Assembly (NCBI GenBank): GCA_964481035.1
Contig: CAYZSE010000078.1
Coordinates: 1-16,242, forward strand
Reading direction: 5' to 3'
Origin: JAAAPF01 sp964481035
GTDB taxonomy: Bacteria; Pseudomonadota; Alphaproteobacteria; Geminicoccales; Geminicoccaceae
DNA: 16,242 nucleotides
The position numbers were made by a program, and so were the translations under genes. The notes beneath the pieces are model-generated. The model had not been told where the DNA came from. It was given only the letters and a program-made list of their open reading frames with translations, and ran no database searches. How positions within the stretch are numbered: position 1 is the stretch's first letter; each line of letters opens with the position of its first letter. Positions 8,782 to 15,791 of the stretch are shown one piece after another.

Positions 8782-10574
8782 GCGTCCGCAAGCTCCAGCC
8801 ACCTGGCCTCCACCGTCGCCTGATCGACGCGCAGTTCCGTCAAACGGGTAGCCAACGCCGCCGCCCGGTCGGGTGCGCGCCGGAAGAGATCCGCGTCGGC
8901 GAGTTCGGCTTCGATCGCGGCGATTTCGGCGGCCAGGCGCTCGACCTCGCGCTCGGCCTTCGCGACCTCGCGTTCCCGTCGCTGCCGCTCCTTGCCCGGC
9001 GTGGTGTAGCCCTTGCCGCCGGCCTTGGTTGCGGCGGGCTTGGCGGGGGTGTCGCCCGACGGCACCGCGCCGGTTTCGGCTCCGAGCTGAGCCTGCCGGT
9101 CGCTGTAGCCGCCCGCGTACTCGACGAGCCGGCTGTCCGGCTCGAAGGCGATCGTGCTGGTCACGGTGCGGTCGAGAAAGTCGCGGTCGTGGCTGACGAC
9201 GAGCAGCGTCCCGCCATAGTCGCCCAGGACCTCGGTCAGCATGTCGAGGGTGTCCATGTCGAGGTCGTTGGTCGGCTCGTCGAGGACCAGGAGGTTCGAC
9301 GGCTCGGCGAGGATGCGGGCGAGCAGGAGCCGGTTGCGCTCGCCGCCGGAGAGCACGCGGCAGGGTGCTCGGATCTGGGCCTCGTCGAAGAGGAAGTCCT
9401 TGAGGTAGCCGGCGACGTGACGGCGGGCGCCGCGGACCTCGATCTGGTCACCGCCTTCGGGGCAGAGCACCTCCCACGGCGTGCGCTGGAGGTCCAAGGA
9501 CGCGCGGTCCTGCTCGGACCAGGCGATCTCGACGTTGGTGCCGAGCTCCAGCCGGCCGGCGTCGGGCGCGAGCCGACCTGTCAACAGCGCCAGCAGCGTC
9601 GACTTGCCGGCACCGTTGGGGCCGATGAGCCCGACCCGATCGCCGCGCATGATCCGGGTCGAGAAGGGCGGGACGATCACGCGACCGGCGAAGCTCTTGG
9701 TGATACCTTCGGCCTCGACGACGAGCGAGCCTGAGGCGGGCGCGGCGGCGACGGCGAGCTTGGCCGAGCCCGGGACGGAAAGCCGTCCCGCCCGCTCGGC
9801 ACGCATCGTCTGGAGGCGCCGCAGGCGTCCCTGATTGCGCTTGCGGCGCGCGGTGATGCCCTCGCGCGACCACCGCGTCTCCTCGGCGATGCGCTTGTCG
9901 AGCTTGGCCCGCGCCTTGGCCTCGGCCGCAAGCCGGGCGTCGATGGCGGCGTCGAGCTCGTGAAAGGGCACCTCGAGGTCGAGCACGTGACCGCGATCGA
10001 GCCACCAGCAGCGACGAGCGAGCGCGTCGAGAAAGGCCCGGTCGTGGCTGATGAGGACCACCGCCGCCGGGTGCGCCGTCAGGCGCGCCTGCAACCAGAG
10101 GATCGTGTCGAGGTCGAGGTGGTTGGTGGGCTCGTCGAGGAGCAGCGCGTCGGCGTCGACCGCCAGGGTGCGGGCGAGGGCGAGACGACGCTGCTGGCCG
10201 CCGGACAGCGTCCTCGGATCGGCATCCGCGGCGAGCTGCAGCTCGGCGAGCGCCGCTTCGGCCGTGTGCGCGGCCAAGCCCGCGGGCGCCTCCTCGTCGG
10301 CGCGGGCGAGCCAGCCGAGCGCCGTGCCGGCGCCGTGGAAGGACGGCTGCTGCGGCAGGTAGGCGAAGCGGGCGCGGGGCGCCGTGGCGCGCTCGCCGCC
10401 GTCCAGCGCGAGCCGTCCGGCGATGACCTGCAACAGCGTCGACTTGCCGGCGCCGTTGCGGCCGACCAGAGCGACGCGCGCCCGGGGCTCGAGCTTGAGG
10501 TCGAGATCGCGGAACAGCACGCGCTGGCCGATGGCGAGGCGGGCCTCCTTCAAGGTCAACAGGGGCGGGGCCAT
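8760..10574 (-). CDS. uup: ABC-F family ATPase, Uup type
   Basis: This soluble 604-residue protein has two ABC ATPase domains and no membrane segment, the ABC-F design. Domain 1: Walker A GRNGAGKST at 38-46, signature LSGGQ at 123-127, Walker B LLLDEPTNHLD at 144-154. A charged linker of about residues 200-270, rich in Arg and Lys, corresponds to the P-site tRNA interaction motif. Domain 2: Walker A GPNGAGKST at 318-326, signature LSGGE at 408-412, Walker B LVLDEPTNDLD. The C-terminus from about 526 is a charged coiled coil of alternating Arg/Glu/Ala, as in Uup, which binds DNA in E. coli. ABC-F proteins act on the ribosome; Uup is also linked to precise transposon excision and branched DNA. 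Start is ATG at 10574 without a strong ribosome site. It is divergent from amn and upstream of gcdH. Confidence 0.92.
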   Translation of the reverse strand: MAPPLLTLKEARLAIGQRVLFRDLDLKLEPRARVALVGRNGAGKSTLLQVIAGRLALDGGERATAPRARFAYLPQQPSFHGAGTALGWLARADEEAPAGLAAHTAEAALAELQLAADADPRTLSGGQQRRLALARTLAVDADALLLDEPTNHLDLDTILWLQARLTAHPAAVVLISHDRAFLDALARRCWWLDRGHVLDLEVPFHELDAAIDARLAAEAKARAKLDKRIAEETRWSREGITARRKRNQGRLRRLQTMRAERAGRLSVPGSAKLAVAAAPASGSLVVEAEGITKSFAGRVIVPPFSTRIMRGDRVGLIGPNGAGKSTLLALLTGRLAPDAGRLELGTNVEIAWSEQDRASLDLQRTPWEVLCPEGGDQIEVRGARRHVAGYLKDFLFDEAQIRAPCRVLSGGERNRLLLARILAEPSNLLVLDEPTNDLDMDTLDMLTEVLGDYGGTLLVVSHDRDFLDRTVTSTIAFEPDSRLVEYAGGYSDRQAQLGAETGAVPSGDTPAKPAATKAGGKGYTTPGKERQRREREVAKAEREVERLAAEIAAIEAELADADLFRRAPDRAAALATRLTELRVDQATVEARWLELADALEAERY

Positions 10575-10689
10575 GGGCGAAGGGGCATCCCTGGGCTGGG
10601 CGCGACGCGGACGCCGCCGATGCGGCCGGCGCTTTCACCGGCGCCGCCCCTGAGGTAGCAACGTCGAGGCGGCATGAGGAGGGGTGGCG

Positions 10690-12171
10690 ATGCACGCGCT
10701 GGAGGAGACCTTCAGGGCGCTCGGGGTGCAGGAGCCCGTGGCGCTCGATGATCCGACCCGGGTCGTCGAGCGGGTCGTCGAGCTGTACGACAGCGCGGCC
10801 GAGATGATCCACGCCGGCTTTCGCGAGTTCGAGACGGGGGGCGAGCCGTCCGCGCCGCGAGCCGCGACCTATCCGTTCCTGGGCCTCAGGGTCGACGCCG
10901 AGCGGCTCAACATCGACGCCCGGCTCGCCTTCGGGGCGCTCACCGACCCGGGCATCTTCGGCACGACGATCACCCGGCCGCGGCTGTTTCGCGGCTACCT
11001 CCTCGACAACGCCGAGCGCCTCATGCGGCACCACCGGGTACCGATGGTCGTCGGCCGGTCGGAGCGCCCGATCCCATTGCCCTTCGTCGTCGACCGCTCG
11101 GGGCTCGAACTCGCCAGCGAGCGTCTGGCCGGGCTGTGGAGGCGCTTCGTCCTGCCGGACCTGCGCTACACCGACGACCGCGTCGCCAACGGCTTCTACC
11201 GCCCGCCCGAGACACCGATCCAGCCGCTGTCGCTGTTCACCGCCGAGCGAACCGACTACTCGCTGCAGCGGCTCTACCACTACACGGCGACGGCCCCCGA
11301 GTATTTCCAGCGCTTCGTGCTCCTGACCAACTATCAACGCTATGTCGACCGCTTCGTCGCCTTCGGGCGCAAGGCCGTGGCGACGAGCGACGAGTACGAC
11401 GCGCTGGTCGAGCCCGGCAATGCCGTGACCGCACCGCCCGGCCACCTTCTGGAGGGGCCGGTCGGCGAGCCGCTCGCGAACCTGCCGCAGATGCCGGCCT
11501 ACCACCTGTTTCGTCCCGACCGCAGCGGCATCACGCTCGTCAACATCGGCGTCGGGCCCTCGAACGCGCGCACGATCACCGACCATCTCGCGGTCCTGCG
11601 GCCGCACTGCTGGATCATGCTCGGCCATTGCGCCGGGCTCAGGCGCTCGCAACAGCTCGGCGACTACGTGCTGGCGCACGGCTATGTCCGCGACGACCAC
11701 GTGCTCGACCAGGAGCTGCCGCTGTTCGTGCCCGTGCCGCCGATCGCCGAGGTCCAGGTGGCGCTGCAGCAGGCGGTCGCCCGCGTTACCGGCCTCGAGG
11801 GCCTCGATCTCAAGACGCGGATGCGGACGGGCACCGTGGCGACGACCGACAATCGCAATTGGGAGCTGCGCTACGCCGAGCTCTACGAGCGCTTGAATCA
11901 GAGCCGCGCGATCGCCGTCGACATGGAGAGTGCCACCATCGCCGCCAACGGCTTTCGCTTCCGCGTACCCTACGGTACGCTTCTTTGCGTCTCGGACAAG
12001 CCGCTGCACGGCGAGCTCAAGCTGCGCGGCATGGCCGACAGCTTCTACCGCCAGCGGGTGAGCCAGCATCTCGAGATCGGCATCGAGAGCTTGCGGATCC
12101 TGCGCGAGGGTGGCACCGACGTGCTGCATTCCCGCAAGCTCAGAAGCTTCGACGAGCCGGCCTTTCGGTGA
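10690..12171 (+). CDS. amn: AMP nucleosidase
   Basis: This 493-residue protein should hydrolyse AMP to adenine and ribose 5-phosphate, controlling the adenylate pool. E. coli Amn has 484 residues. The N-terminal regulatory part spans about residues 1-180; the C-terminal nucleosidase domain includes TLVNIGVGPSNARTITDHLA, MLGHCAGLRRSQQLGDYVLA, the AVDMESATIAANGFRFRVPY segment and CVSDKPLHGE, with Asp436 in the place of the catalytic aspartate. The start is decided by the ribosome site: AGGAGG at 10677-10682 is seven bases from ATG 10690 but only one base from the in-frame GTG at 10684, so ATG is used. It is divergent from uup. The 115-base gap between them shows no clear promoter. A META lipoprotein gene follows after 32 bases. 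Confidence 0.95.
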   Translation: MHALEETFRALGVQEPVALDDPTRVVERVVELYDSAAEMIHAGFREFETGGEPSAPRAATYPFLGLRVDAERLNIDARLAFGALTDPGIFGTTITRPRLFRGYLLDNAERLMRHHRVPMVVGRSERPIPLPFVVDRSGLELASERLAGLWRRFVLPDLRYTDDRVANGFYRPPETPIQPLSLFTAERTDYSLQRLYHYTATAPEYFQRFVLLTNYQRYVDRFVAFGRKAVATSDEYDALVEPGNAVTAPPGHLLEGPVGEPLANLPQMPAYHLFRPDRSGITLVNIGVGPSNARTITDHLAVLRPHCWIMLGHCAGLRRSQQLGDYVLAHGYVRDDHVLDQELPLFVPVPPIAEVQVALQQAVARVTGLEGLDLKTRMRTGTVATTDNRNWELRYAELYERLNQSRAIAVDMESATIAANGFRFRVPYGTLLCVSDKPLHGELKLRGMADSFYRQRVSQHLEIGIESLRILREGGTDVLHSRKLRSFDEPAFR

Positions 12172-12203
12172 GCCGGCGCACCGGGAAGAGGGGGCGGACG
12201 GCC

Positions 12204-12623
12204 ATGCGGCACGCTTGGGTCCTGGGGTGGGCGTTGGCCTTGGCTGCTTGCGCGGCGGCGACCAAGGTGGCTGCGCCCGATCCCCTGGCGGGTAGCGAAT
12301 GGGCGCCGACCCGGCTCGGCGAGACCGCGGCCAACGTCCAGGTCGAGCAATTCGTCCGATTCGAGAGCCAAGGGCGCGTCGTCGGTGCCGGCGGCTGCAA
12401 CCGTTTCACCGGTGGCTATGCCGTCGCCGGAAGCGGCGCGATCGAGATCGGCCCGCTCGCAGCGACGCGAATGGCGTGCGCGAGTCTGCCCATGGAACTC
12501 GAACAGGCATTCTTGAGCGCCCTCGAGCGGACTTCGACCTTTCGCCGCGACGGCGCCGTCCTGGCCCTGTTCGCCGAGGATGGCACGGAAGTCGCCACCT
12601 TCTCGCAACGCGATGCGGACTGA
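12204..12623 (+). CDS. META/HslJ-domain lipoprotein
   Basis: This 139-residue protein starts with a short signal sequence and lipobox LAAC, giving a lipidated Cys16, so it should be anchored in the envelope. The rest is one META domain: LAGSEWAPTRL, GAGGCNRFTGGY, then IGPLAATRMACASLPMELEQ and ending with EDGTEVATF. The pairs GGCNxF and TRMAC are hallmarks of the domain found in E. coli HslJ, a heat-inducible outer-membrane lipoprotein linked to novobiocin resistance. The molecular job is unknown. Start ATG 12204 has a purine-rich AGAGGGGG upstream. It lies 32 bases after amn and may share its transcript. Confidence 0.85.
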   Translation: MRHAWVLGWALALAACAAATKVAAPDPLAGSEWAPTRLGETAANVQVEQFVRFESQGRVVGAGGCNRFTGGYAVAGSGAIEIGPLAATRMACASLPMELEQAFLSALERTSTFRRDGAVLALFAEDGTEVATFSQRDAD

Positions 12624-12640
12624 AACGCCGGTCGCTGGCG

Positions 12641-12668
12641 GCGGCGCAAAGCTGCTGCGGCGCAAAGC
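12641..12668 (+). repeat. Two 12-bp direct repeats upstream of the thioesterase gene
   Basis: GCGGCGCAAAGC occurs at 12641-12652 and again at 12657-12668, a 16-base period. They lie in the gap between the META lipoprotein stop (12623) and the thioesterase start (12717). Tandem sites may bind a regulator or may be a small local duplication. I see no other feature in this 93-base gap. Confidence 0.45.
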
Positions 12669-12716
12669 GATCCCTGATAGGTGTCTCGTCTCGCCGACAA
12701 CCACCGGACGACGCTC

Positions 12717-13223
12717 ATGGCCGCTGCAAAGGAACCGCAACACAAGATCTTGACCATGACGATCCTCGCGACGCCCGACATGGCCAATTTCTCGGGCCAT
12801 GTCCACGGTGGCGCGATCCTCCGCCTGCTCGACCAGGTCGCCTACGCCTGCGCCTCGCGCTACTCGGCGCATTACGCGATCACCGTGTCGGTCGACCAGG
12901 TCTTCTTCCGCGAGGCGGTGCATGTCGGCGAGTTGCTGACCTTCATGGCGGCGGTGAACTACACCGGCCACACCTCGATGGAGGTGGGCATCCGGGTGAT
13001 CTCCGAGAACATCATCGAGAAGGCCGAGCGCCACGTCATCACCTGCTACATCACGATGGTCGCCGTCGACGAGGATGGCAGGCCGGCCCGCGTGCCGCCG
13101 CTCCGCATCGAGACCCCGGTGGAGGAACGGCGCTGGCGCGCGGCAGCGTTGCGCCGAGAGTTCAGAAAGGAGGTCGAGCGGCGCGCCCTGGAGATCCGTC
13201 AGCATCCCGAGCACACGGGCTGA
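12717..13223 (+). CDS. YciA-type acyl-CoA thioesterase (hotdog fold)
   Basis: This 168-residue cytoplasmic thioesterase should hydrolyse acyl-CoAs to free acid and CoA. The hotdog core is clear: ILTMTILATPDMANFSGHVH, GGAILRLLDQVAYACASRYS with the likely catalytic Asp39, SVDQVFFREAVHVGELLTF, NYTGHTSMEVGIRV, and CYITMVAVDEDGRP. The last 30 or so residues are a charged Arg/Glu tail, seen in many proteobacterial relatives. YciA enzymes are typically hexamers with broad substrate range. The start is ATG 12717 because the following residues align with the usual N-terminus (EPQHKILTMTIL); GTG 12681 would add 12 residues and has no ribosome site. The ribosome site before 12717 is weak. Confidence 0.9.
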   Translation: MAAAKEPQHKILTMTILATPDMANFSGHVHGGAILRLLDQVAYACASRYSAHYAITVSVDQVFFREAVHVGELLTFMAAVNYTGHTSMEVGIRVISENIIEKAERHVITCYITMVAVDEDGRPARVPPLRIETPVEERRWRAAALRREFRKEVERRALEIRQHPEHTG

Positions 13224-13235
13224 GCGCGGCATCGC

Positions 13236-13263
13236 TTGACATATGAGATAGACATAATGCATG
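13236..13263 (+). promoter_or_regulatory. AT-rich promoter or operator region before cytochrome b561
   Basis: TTGACA at 13236-13241 is a perfect -35 hexamer, and the stretch from there to about 13262 is strikingly AT-rich for this genome. GACATA occurs twice (13238-13243 and 13251-13256), and TATG/CATA flank seven bases. The -10 is unclear: CATAAT (13253-13258) is too close to TTGACA, and the sequence at 17-base spacing is poor. I infer a promoter with overlapping operator sites for the b561 gene. Confidence 0.4.
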
Positions 13264-13299
13264 TGTGACCTCACGCCCGGGAACGGGCGCAAGGTCACA
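13264..13299 (+). promoter_or_regulatory. Structured 5' leader hairpin before cytochrome b561
   Basis: TGTGACCT (13264-13271) pairs with AGGTCACA (13292-13299), then a 2x2 CA/CA internal loop, then CGCCCG (13274-13279) pairs with CGGGCG (13284-13289) closed by a GGAA tetraloop, which fits the stable GNRA class. The element ends about five bases before the GAGGT ribosome site of the gene starting at 13317. There is no T-run, so it is not an intrinsic terminator. It could be an mRNA control element or, as DNA, an operator. Confidence 0.55.
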
Positions 13300-13316
13300 G
13301 CCCACGAGGTCTATCG

Positions 13317-13865
13317 ATGCCTATTCGCGACAACGCGCACACCTACGGCACCGTCTCCGTCATCACCCACTGGCTCCTCGCGACGCTCGTCATCGCTCTT
13401 TTGGCGTCGGGCCTTCTCGCCGCCGAGCTCCTTGGCGAGGAGGCGCGCGCGGCTCTGCTCGCGCCGCACAAGGCCTTGGGGGTTTTGGTCCTCGCCGTGG
13501 TCGGCTGGAGCGCGCTCTGGCGCACGCTGCAACCCGTGCGTCCCGGGGCGATCGCGGGCACGCCCGCGGCCGAGGCGCTCGCCCGCAAGACGATGCACGC
13601 GGTCTTGATGCTGGGTACCGTCCTGCTTTCGGCATCCGGCGTCGTGATGGCCGTCTTCAAGGGCAAGGCGGTACAGGTCTTCGCCTTGTTCACCATTCCG
13701 GCGCGGGCCGAAGTGCCCTGGCTCGCCGCCACGGCCCACGACGTCCACGTCATCGGCGGCTGGCTCCTGACAGCGGCCGTGCTCGGCCACGCCGCGGTCG
13801 CCCTGAAACACCATTTCGTCGACCATGACGCGACGTTCGCGCGCATGCTCGGTCGCGGCGCCTGA
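13317..13865 (+). CDS. Cytochrome b561 (CybB family)
   Basis: This 182-residue inner-membrane diheme b-type cytochrome has four helices at about 13-35, 49-70, 91-113 and 140-165. Heme ligands fit CybB: His18, His51, His144 and His158, with spacings of 33 and 14 that equal those of E. coli CybB (13/46 and 137/151). E. coli CybB oxidises superoxide and reduces ubiquinone; other family members carry electrons for periplasmic partners. Start ATG 13317 has GAGGT about eight bases upstream. The 93-base gap before it holds an AT-rich promoter-like stretch and a hairpin, so it probably has its own control. It converges with the SYLF gene, so no downstream partner shares its operon. Confidence 0.9.
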   Translation: MPIRDNAHTYGTVSVITHWLLATLVIALLASGLLAAELLGEEARAALLAPHKALGVLVLAVVGWSALWRTLQPVRPGAIAGTPAAEALARKTMHAVLMLGTVLLSASGVVMAVFKGKAVQVFALFTIPARAEVPWLAATAHDVHVIGGWLLTAAVLGHAAVALKHHFVDHDATFARMLGRGA

Positions 13866-13910
13866 CCCCCCAGCGAAGCGCCGGCCCGACGGTGCACCAG
13901 GGAGCGGCGG

Positions 13911-13941
13911 CGGCCGGCGCCGGTCGCGCGGGCGCCGGCCG
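13911..13941. terminator. GC hairpin between convergent genes, possible shared terminator
   Basis: CGGCCGGCGCC (13911-13921) and GGCGCCGGCCG (13931-13941) are perfect 11-bp arms with a 9-base loop. It lies 45 bases after the b561 stop and two bases from the stop of the SYLF gene on the other strand. There is no T-run on either side, so intrinsic termination is not certain; its location favours a 3'-end structure used by both transcripts. Confidence 0.5.
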
Positions 13942-13943
13942 GC

Positions 13944-14618
13944 TCAGAACTTGAGCAGCGTCGATTGCAAGGCGGCGGTCCGGGCATCGACCAGATCGAA
14001 GCTGCTGGTGATCGATTGAGGTGTCGTGCCGGCCCCCCAATAGGCGTGATTGAGCGCGCGCTGCGGAAGGATGCCGCCGCCGGCGAGGCTGGCGCCGCCG
14101 AACAGGCCGGCCGTGCGCTCGAAGACGTAGAGGTCCTCCCCCAAGGCCGTGGTCGTGGCCGCCCCGAAGGCGCCGCCGGCCCGCATCACCGCCAGGCTTA
14201 AGTCGGCACCGAGCTTCATGTCGCCGTCGAGGACGGCCTCGACCGCCTTGGGGTTCATCACCGTCATGATCACGTCGCTGCTCTTGGCGCCGCCCTGCAG
14301 CCCGAAGCTGCCGCCGTAGAGTTCCATGAACGCGGGCGGCCCGAACCGGCCGGAGGCGGTATCGCGGACCATCACGACGCCGACGCCGTGCTCGGCGCCG
14401 ACGACGAAGCTGGCCTTGATGAGGTCGGGGATGACGATGACCGCATAGGCGTTCTGCACGTAGACCCGCGTCACGTCGTCGGCGGCGAGAACGTCCAAGA
14501 AGCCGTCGAGCGCGAACTCGGCGCGGCTCACGACCTCCTCGCCCGTGAGCGCTCGAGCCGGCTGCGGCGCCACCGCGAGCAGAGCGAGGGCAACCACGAA
14601 AGCGCGAAGAACATGCAT
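13944..14618 (-). CDS. Exported SYLF-domain (Ysc84-like) lipid-binding protein
   Basis: This 224-residue protein starts with a signal peptide (MHVLRAF, hydrophobic core, PQPARA near residue 23). The mature part is one SYLF domain: AYAVIVIPDLIKASFVVGAE, GVGVVMVRD, PAFMELYGGSFGLQGGAKSS, VIMTVMNPKAVEAVL, KLGADLSLAVMRAG, and DLYVFERTAGLFGGASLAGG. SYLF proteins bind phosphoinositides or other lipids in eukaryotes; bacterial exported forms are poorly understood. ATG 14618 is chosen because the signal peptide begins there and GGA lies seven bases upstream; in-frame ATGs at 14633 and 14639 are alternatives. The frame extends to 14681, but that lies in the promoter described below, so it is not the start. 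Convergent with b561. Confidence 0.88.
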   Translation of the reverse strand: MHVLRAFVVALALLAVAPQPARALTGEEVVSRAEFALDGFLDVLAADDVTRVYVQNAYAVIVIPDLIKASFVVGAEHGVGVVMVRDTASGRFGPPAFMELYGGSFGLQGGAKSSDVIMTVMNPKAVEAVLDGDMKLGADLSLAVMRAGGAFGAATTTALGEDLYVFERTAGLFGGASLAGGGILPQRALNHAYWGAGTTPQSITSSFDLVDARTAALQSTLLKF

Positions 14619-14652
14619 CACTTGTCCATCCATCTTCATGTGATGCTTGAAC

Positions 14653-14681
14653 TCTATAGGCCAAGTCGGCCGCGGCTTCAA
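14653..14681 (-). promoter_or_regulatory. Sigma70-like promoter for the SYLF gene
   Basis: On the minus strand TTGAAG (14681-14676) and TATAGA (14658-14653) are separated by exactly 17 bases. Transcription would start near 14646, about 28 bases before the ATG at 14618. This also argues against the upstream ATG at 14681. Confidence 0.6.
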
Positions 14682-14691
14682 CGTCGGCGCG

Positions 14692-14720
14692 TTGCCGCCG
14701 CCGGTCAGCTGGTCTATACG
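14692..14720 (+). promoter_or_regulatory. Sigma70-like promoter for purC
   Basis: TTGCCG (14692-14697) and TATACG (14715-14720) are separated by 17 bases. Transcription would start near 14727, about 50 bases before the purC start. The -35 box is 10 bases from that of the opposing SYLF promoter. Confidence 0.5.
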
Positions 14721-14776
14721 AGCGCGGCGTTGGGATCCGGCGGCGCCGGGGCCGCGCGATGACGAGGTGAGCGAGT

Positions 14777-15547
14777 GTGGCCATGTCCCGGCGACGGCAA
14801 CTCTACGAAGGCAAGGCCAAGGTCCTCTTCGAAGGTCCCGAGCCCGGCACGCTCATCCAGTATTTCAAAGACGACGCGACCGCCTTCAACAATCGCAAGC
14901 ACGGCGTGATCACCGGCAAGGGTGTCCTGAACAACCGTATCTCCGAGCATTTGATGGTGCGCCTCGGCGAGATCGGCGTTCCGACCCATTTCATCCGGCG
15001 CTTGAACATGCGCGAGCAGCTCATCCGCGAGGTGGAGATCATCCCGATCGAGGTGGTCATCCGCAACTTCGCAGCTGGCGGCATCGTCAAGCGATTGGGC
15101 TTGCGCGAGGGCGAGCGCCTGCCGCGCACAATCCTCGAATACTCGTTCAAGTCGGACGAGCTGGGTGATCCGATGGTCTCCGAGGAGCACATCACCGCTT
15201 TCGGCTGGGCCTCGGTGCAGGAGATGGACGACATCATCAGCTACTCGCTGAGGATCAACGACTTCCTCTCCGGCCTGCTGTTGGGCGTCGGGCTCAAGCT
15301 GATCGATTTCAAGCTCGAGTTCGGGCGCCTCTGGGAAGAGGACGACGTGCGGATCGTGCTCGCCGACGAGATCAGCCCCGATAGCTGCCGTCTATGGGAC
15401 GTCCGCACCGACGAGCGCCTCGACAAGGATCGCTTCCGCCAGGACCTCGGCAAGGTCGAGGAGGCCTACCAGGAGGTCGCGCGCCGGCTCGGCATCCTGC
15501 CGGAGGCGGGTCCGCGCGATCTCTCGGGACCGGAGACGCTGCAGTGA
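14777..15547 (+). CDS. purC: SAICAR synthase (phosphoribosylaminoimidazole-succinocarboxamide synthase)
   Basis: PurC joins CAIR and aspartate with ATP to form SAICAR in de novo purine synthesis. The 256-residue length is normal. Diagnostic segments are RRRQLYEGKAKVLFEG near the N-terminus (ATP-binding sheet), the YFKDDATAFN segment, VEIIPIEVVIRNFAAGGIVK, KLIDFKLEFG, and DEISPDSCRLWD with metal and substrate contacts. GAGGTG at 14764-14769 is seven bases from GTG 14777 and 13 from ATG 14783; I prefer GTG, while the ATG is only two codons later. It is the first gene of the purine run; purS starts within its stop codon. Confidence 0.96.
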   Translation: MAMSRRRQLYEGKAKVLFEGPEPGTLIQYFKDDATAFNNRKHGVITGKGVLNNRISEHLMVRLGEIGVPTHFIRRLNMREQLIREVEIIPIEVVIRNFAAGGIVKRLGLREGERLPRTILEYSFKSDELGDPMVSEEHITAFGWASVQEMDDIISYSLRINDFLSGLLLGVGLKLIDFKLEFGRLWEEDDVRIVLADEISPDSCRLWDVRTDERLDKDRFRQDLGKVEEAYQEVARRLGILPEAGPRDLSGPETLQ

Positions 15548-15786
15548 GGGTTCGCGTCGAGGTGCGCCTCAAGCCCGGCGTGCTCGACCCCGCCGCGGCG
15601 ACCATCCATCGCTCGCTCGTCCAGCTCGGCTTCGGCGATGTCCGCGATGTCGCGCAGAGCCGTGTGTTCGAGCTCGAGATCGAAAAGGCGAGGCCGGAGG
15701 ACGCGCTCGCTGCCGCCCGCGCGATGGCCGACAAGCTGCTCGCCAACCCGGTGATCGAGACCTACCGCGTCGATCTGGCAGGGTAG
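15544..15786 (+). CDS. purS: FGAM synthase subunit PurS
   Basis: PurS is the 80-residue small subunit of the three-part FGAM synthase; it bridges PurL and PurQ for ammonia transfer. The protein reads VRVRVEVRLKPGVLDPAAAT, then LGFGDVRDVAQSRVFELEIE and ends ANPVIETYRVDLAG, a textbook PurS with a ferredoxin-like fold. The GTG start overlaps the purC stop (GTGA), so translation is probably coupled. purQ starts five bases after its stop. Confidence 0.95.
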   Translation: MRVRVEVRLKPGVLDPAAATIHRSLVQLGFGDVRDVAQSRVFELEIEKARPEDALAAARAMADKLLANPVIETYRVDLAG

Positions 15787-15791
15787 GACCC

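Noticed and set aside
10575..10689. Promoter or operator in the divergent uup-amn gap
   Set aside because: I found no hexamer pair with acceptable spacing on either strand; only short GC inverted repeats that are expected by chance.
10684..10689. GTG 10684 as the amn start
   Set aside because: AGGAGG ends one base before it, too close; the ATG at 10690 has ideal spacing.
9448..12129. 893-codon open frame antisense to amn and overlapping uup
   Set aside because: The composition is shadow-like (Arg, Val, Asp, His rich without motifs), while the real frames carry full AMP nucleosidase and ABC-F motifs.
12045..13298. Antisense frame over the META lipoprotein and thioesterase genes
   Set aside because: The plus-strand genes have clear family signatures; this frame has none.
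13264..13299. CRP/FNR-type site (TGTGA ... TCACA)
   Set aside because: The half-sites are 26 bases apart, far more than the six of CRP sites; a hairpin explains the symmetry better.
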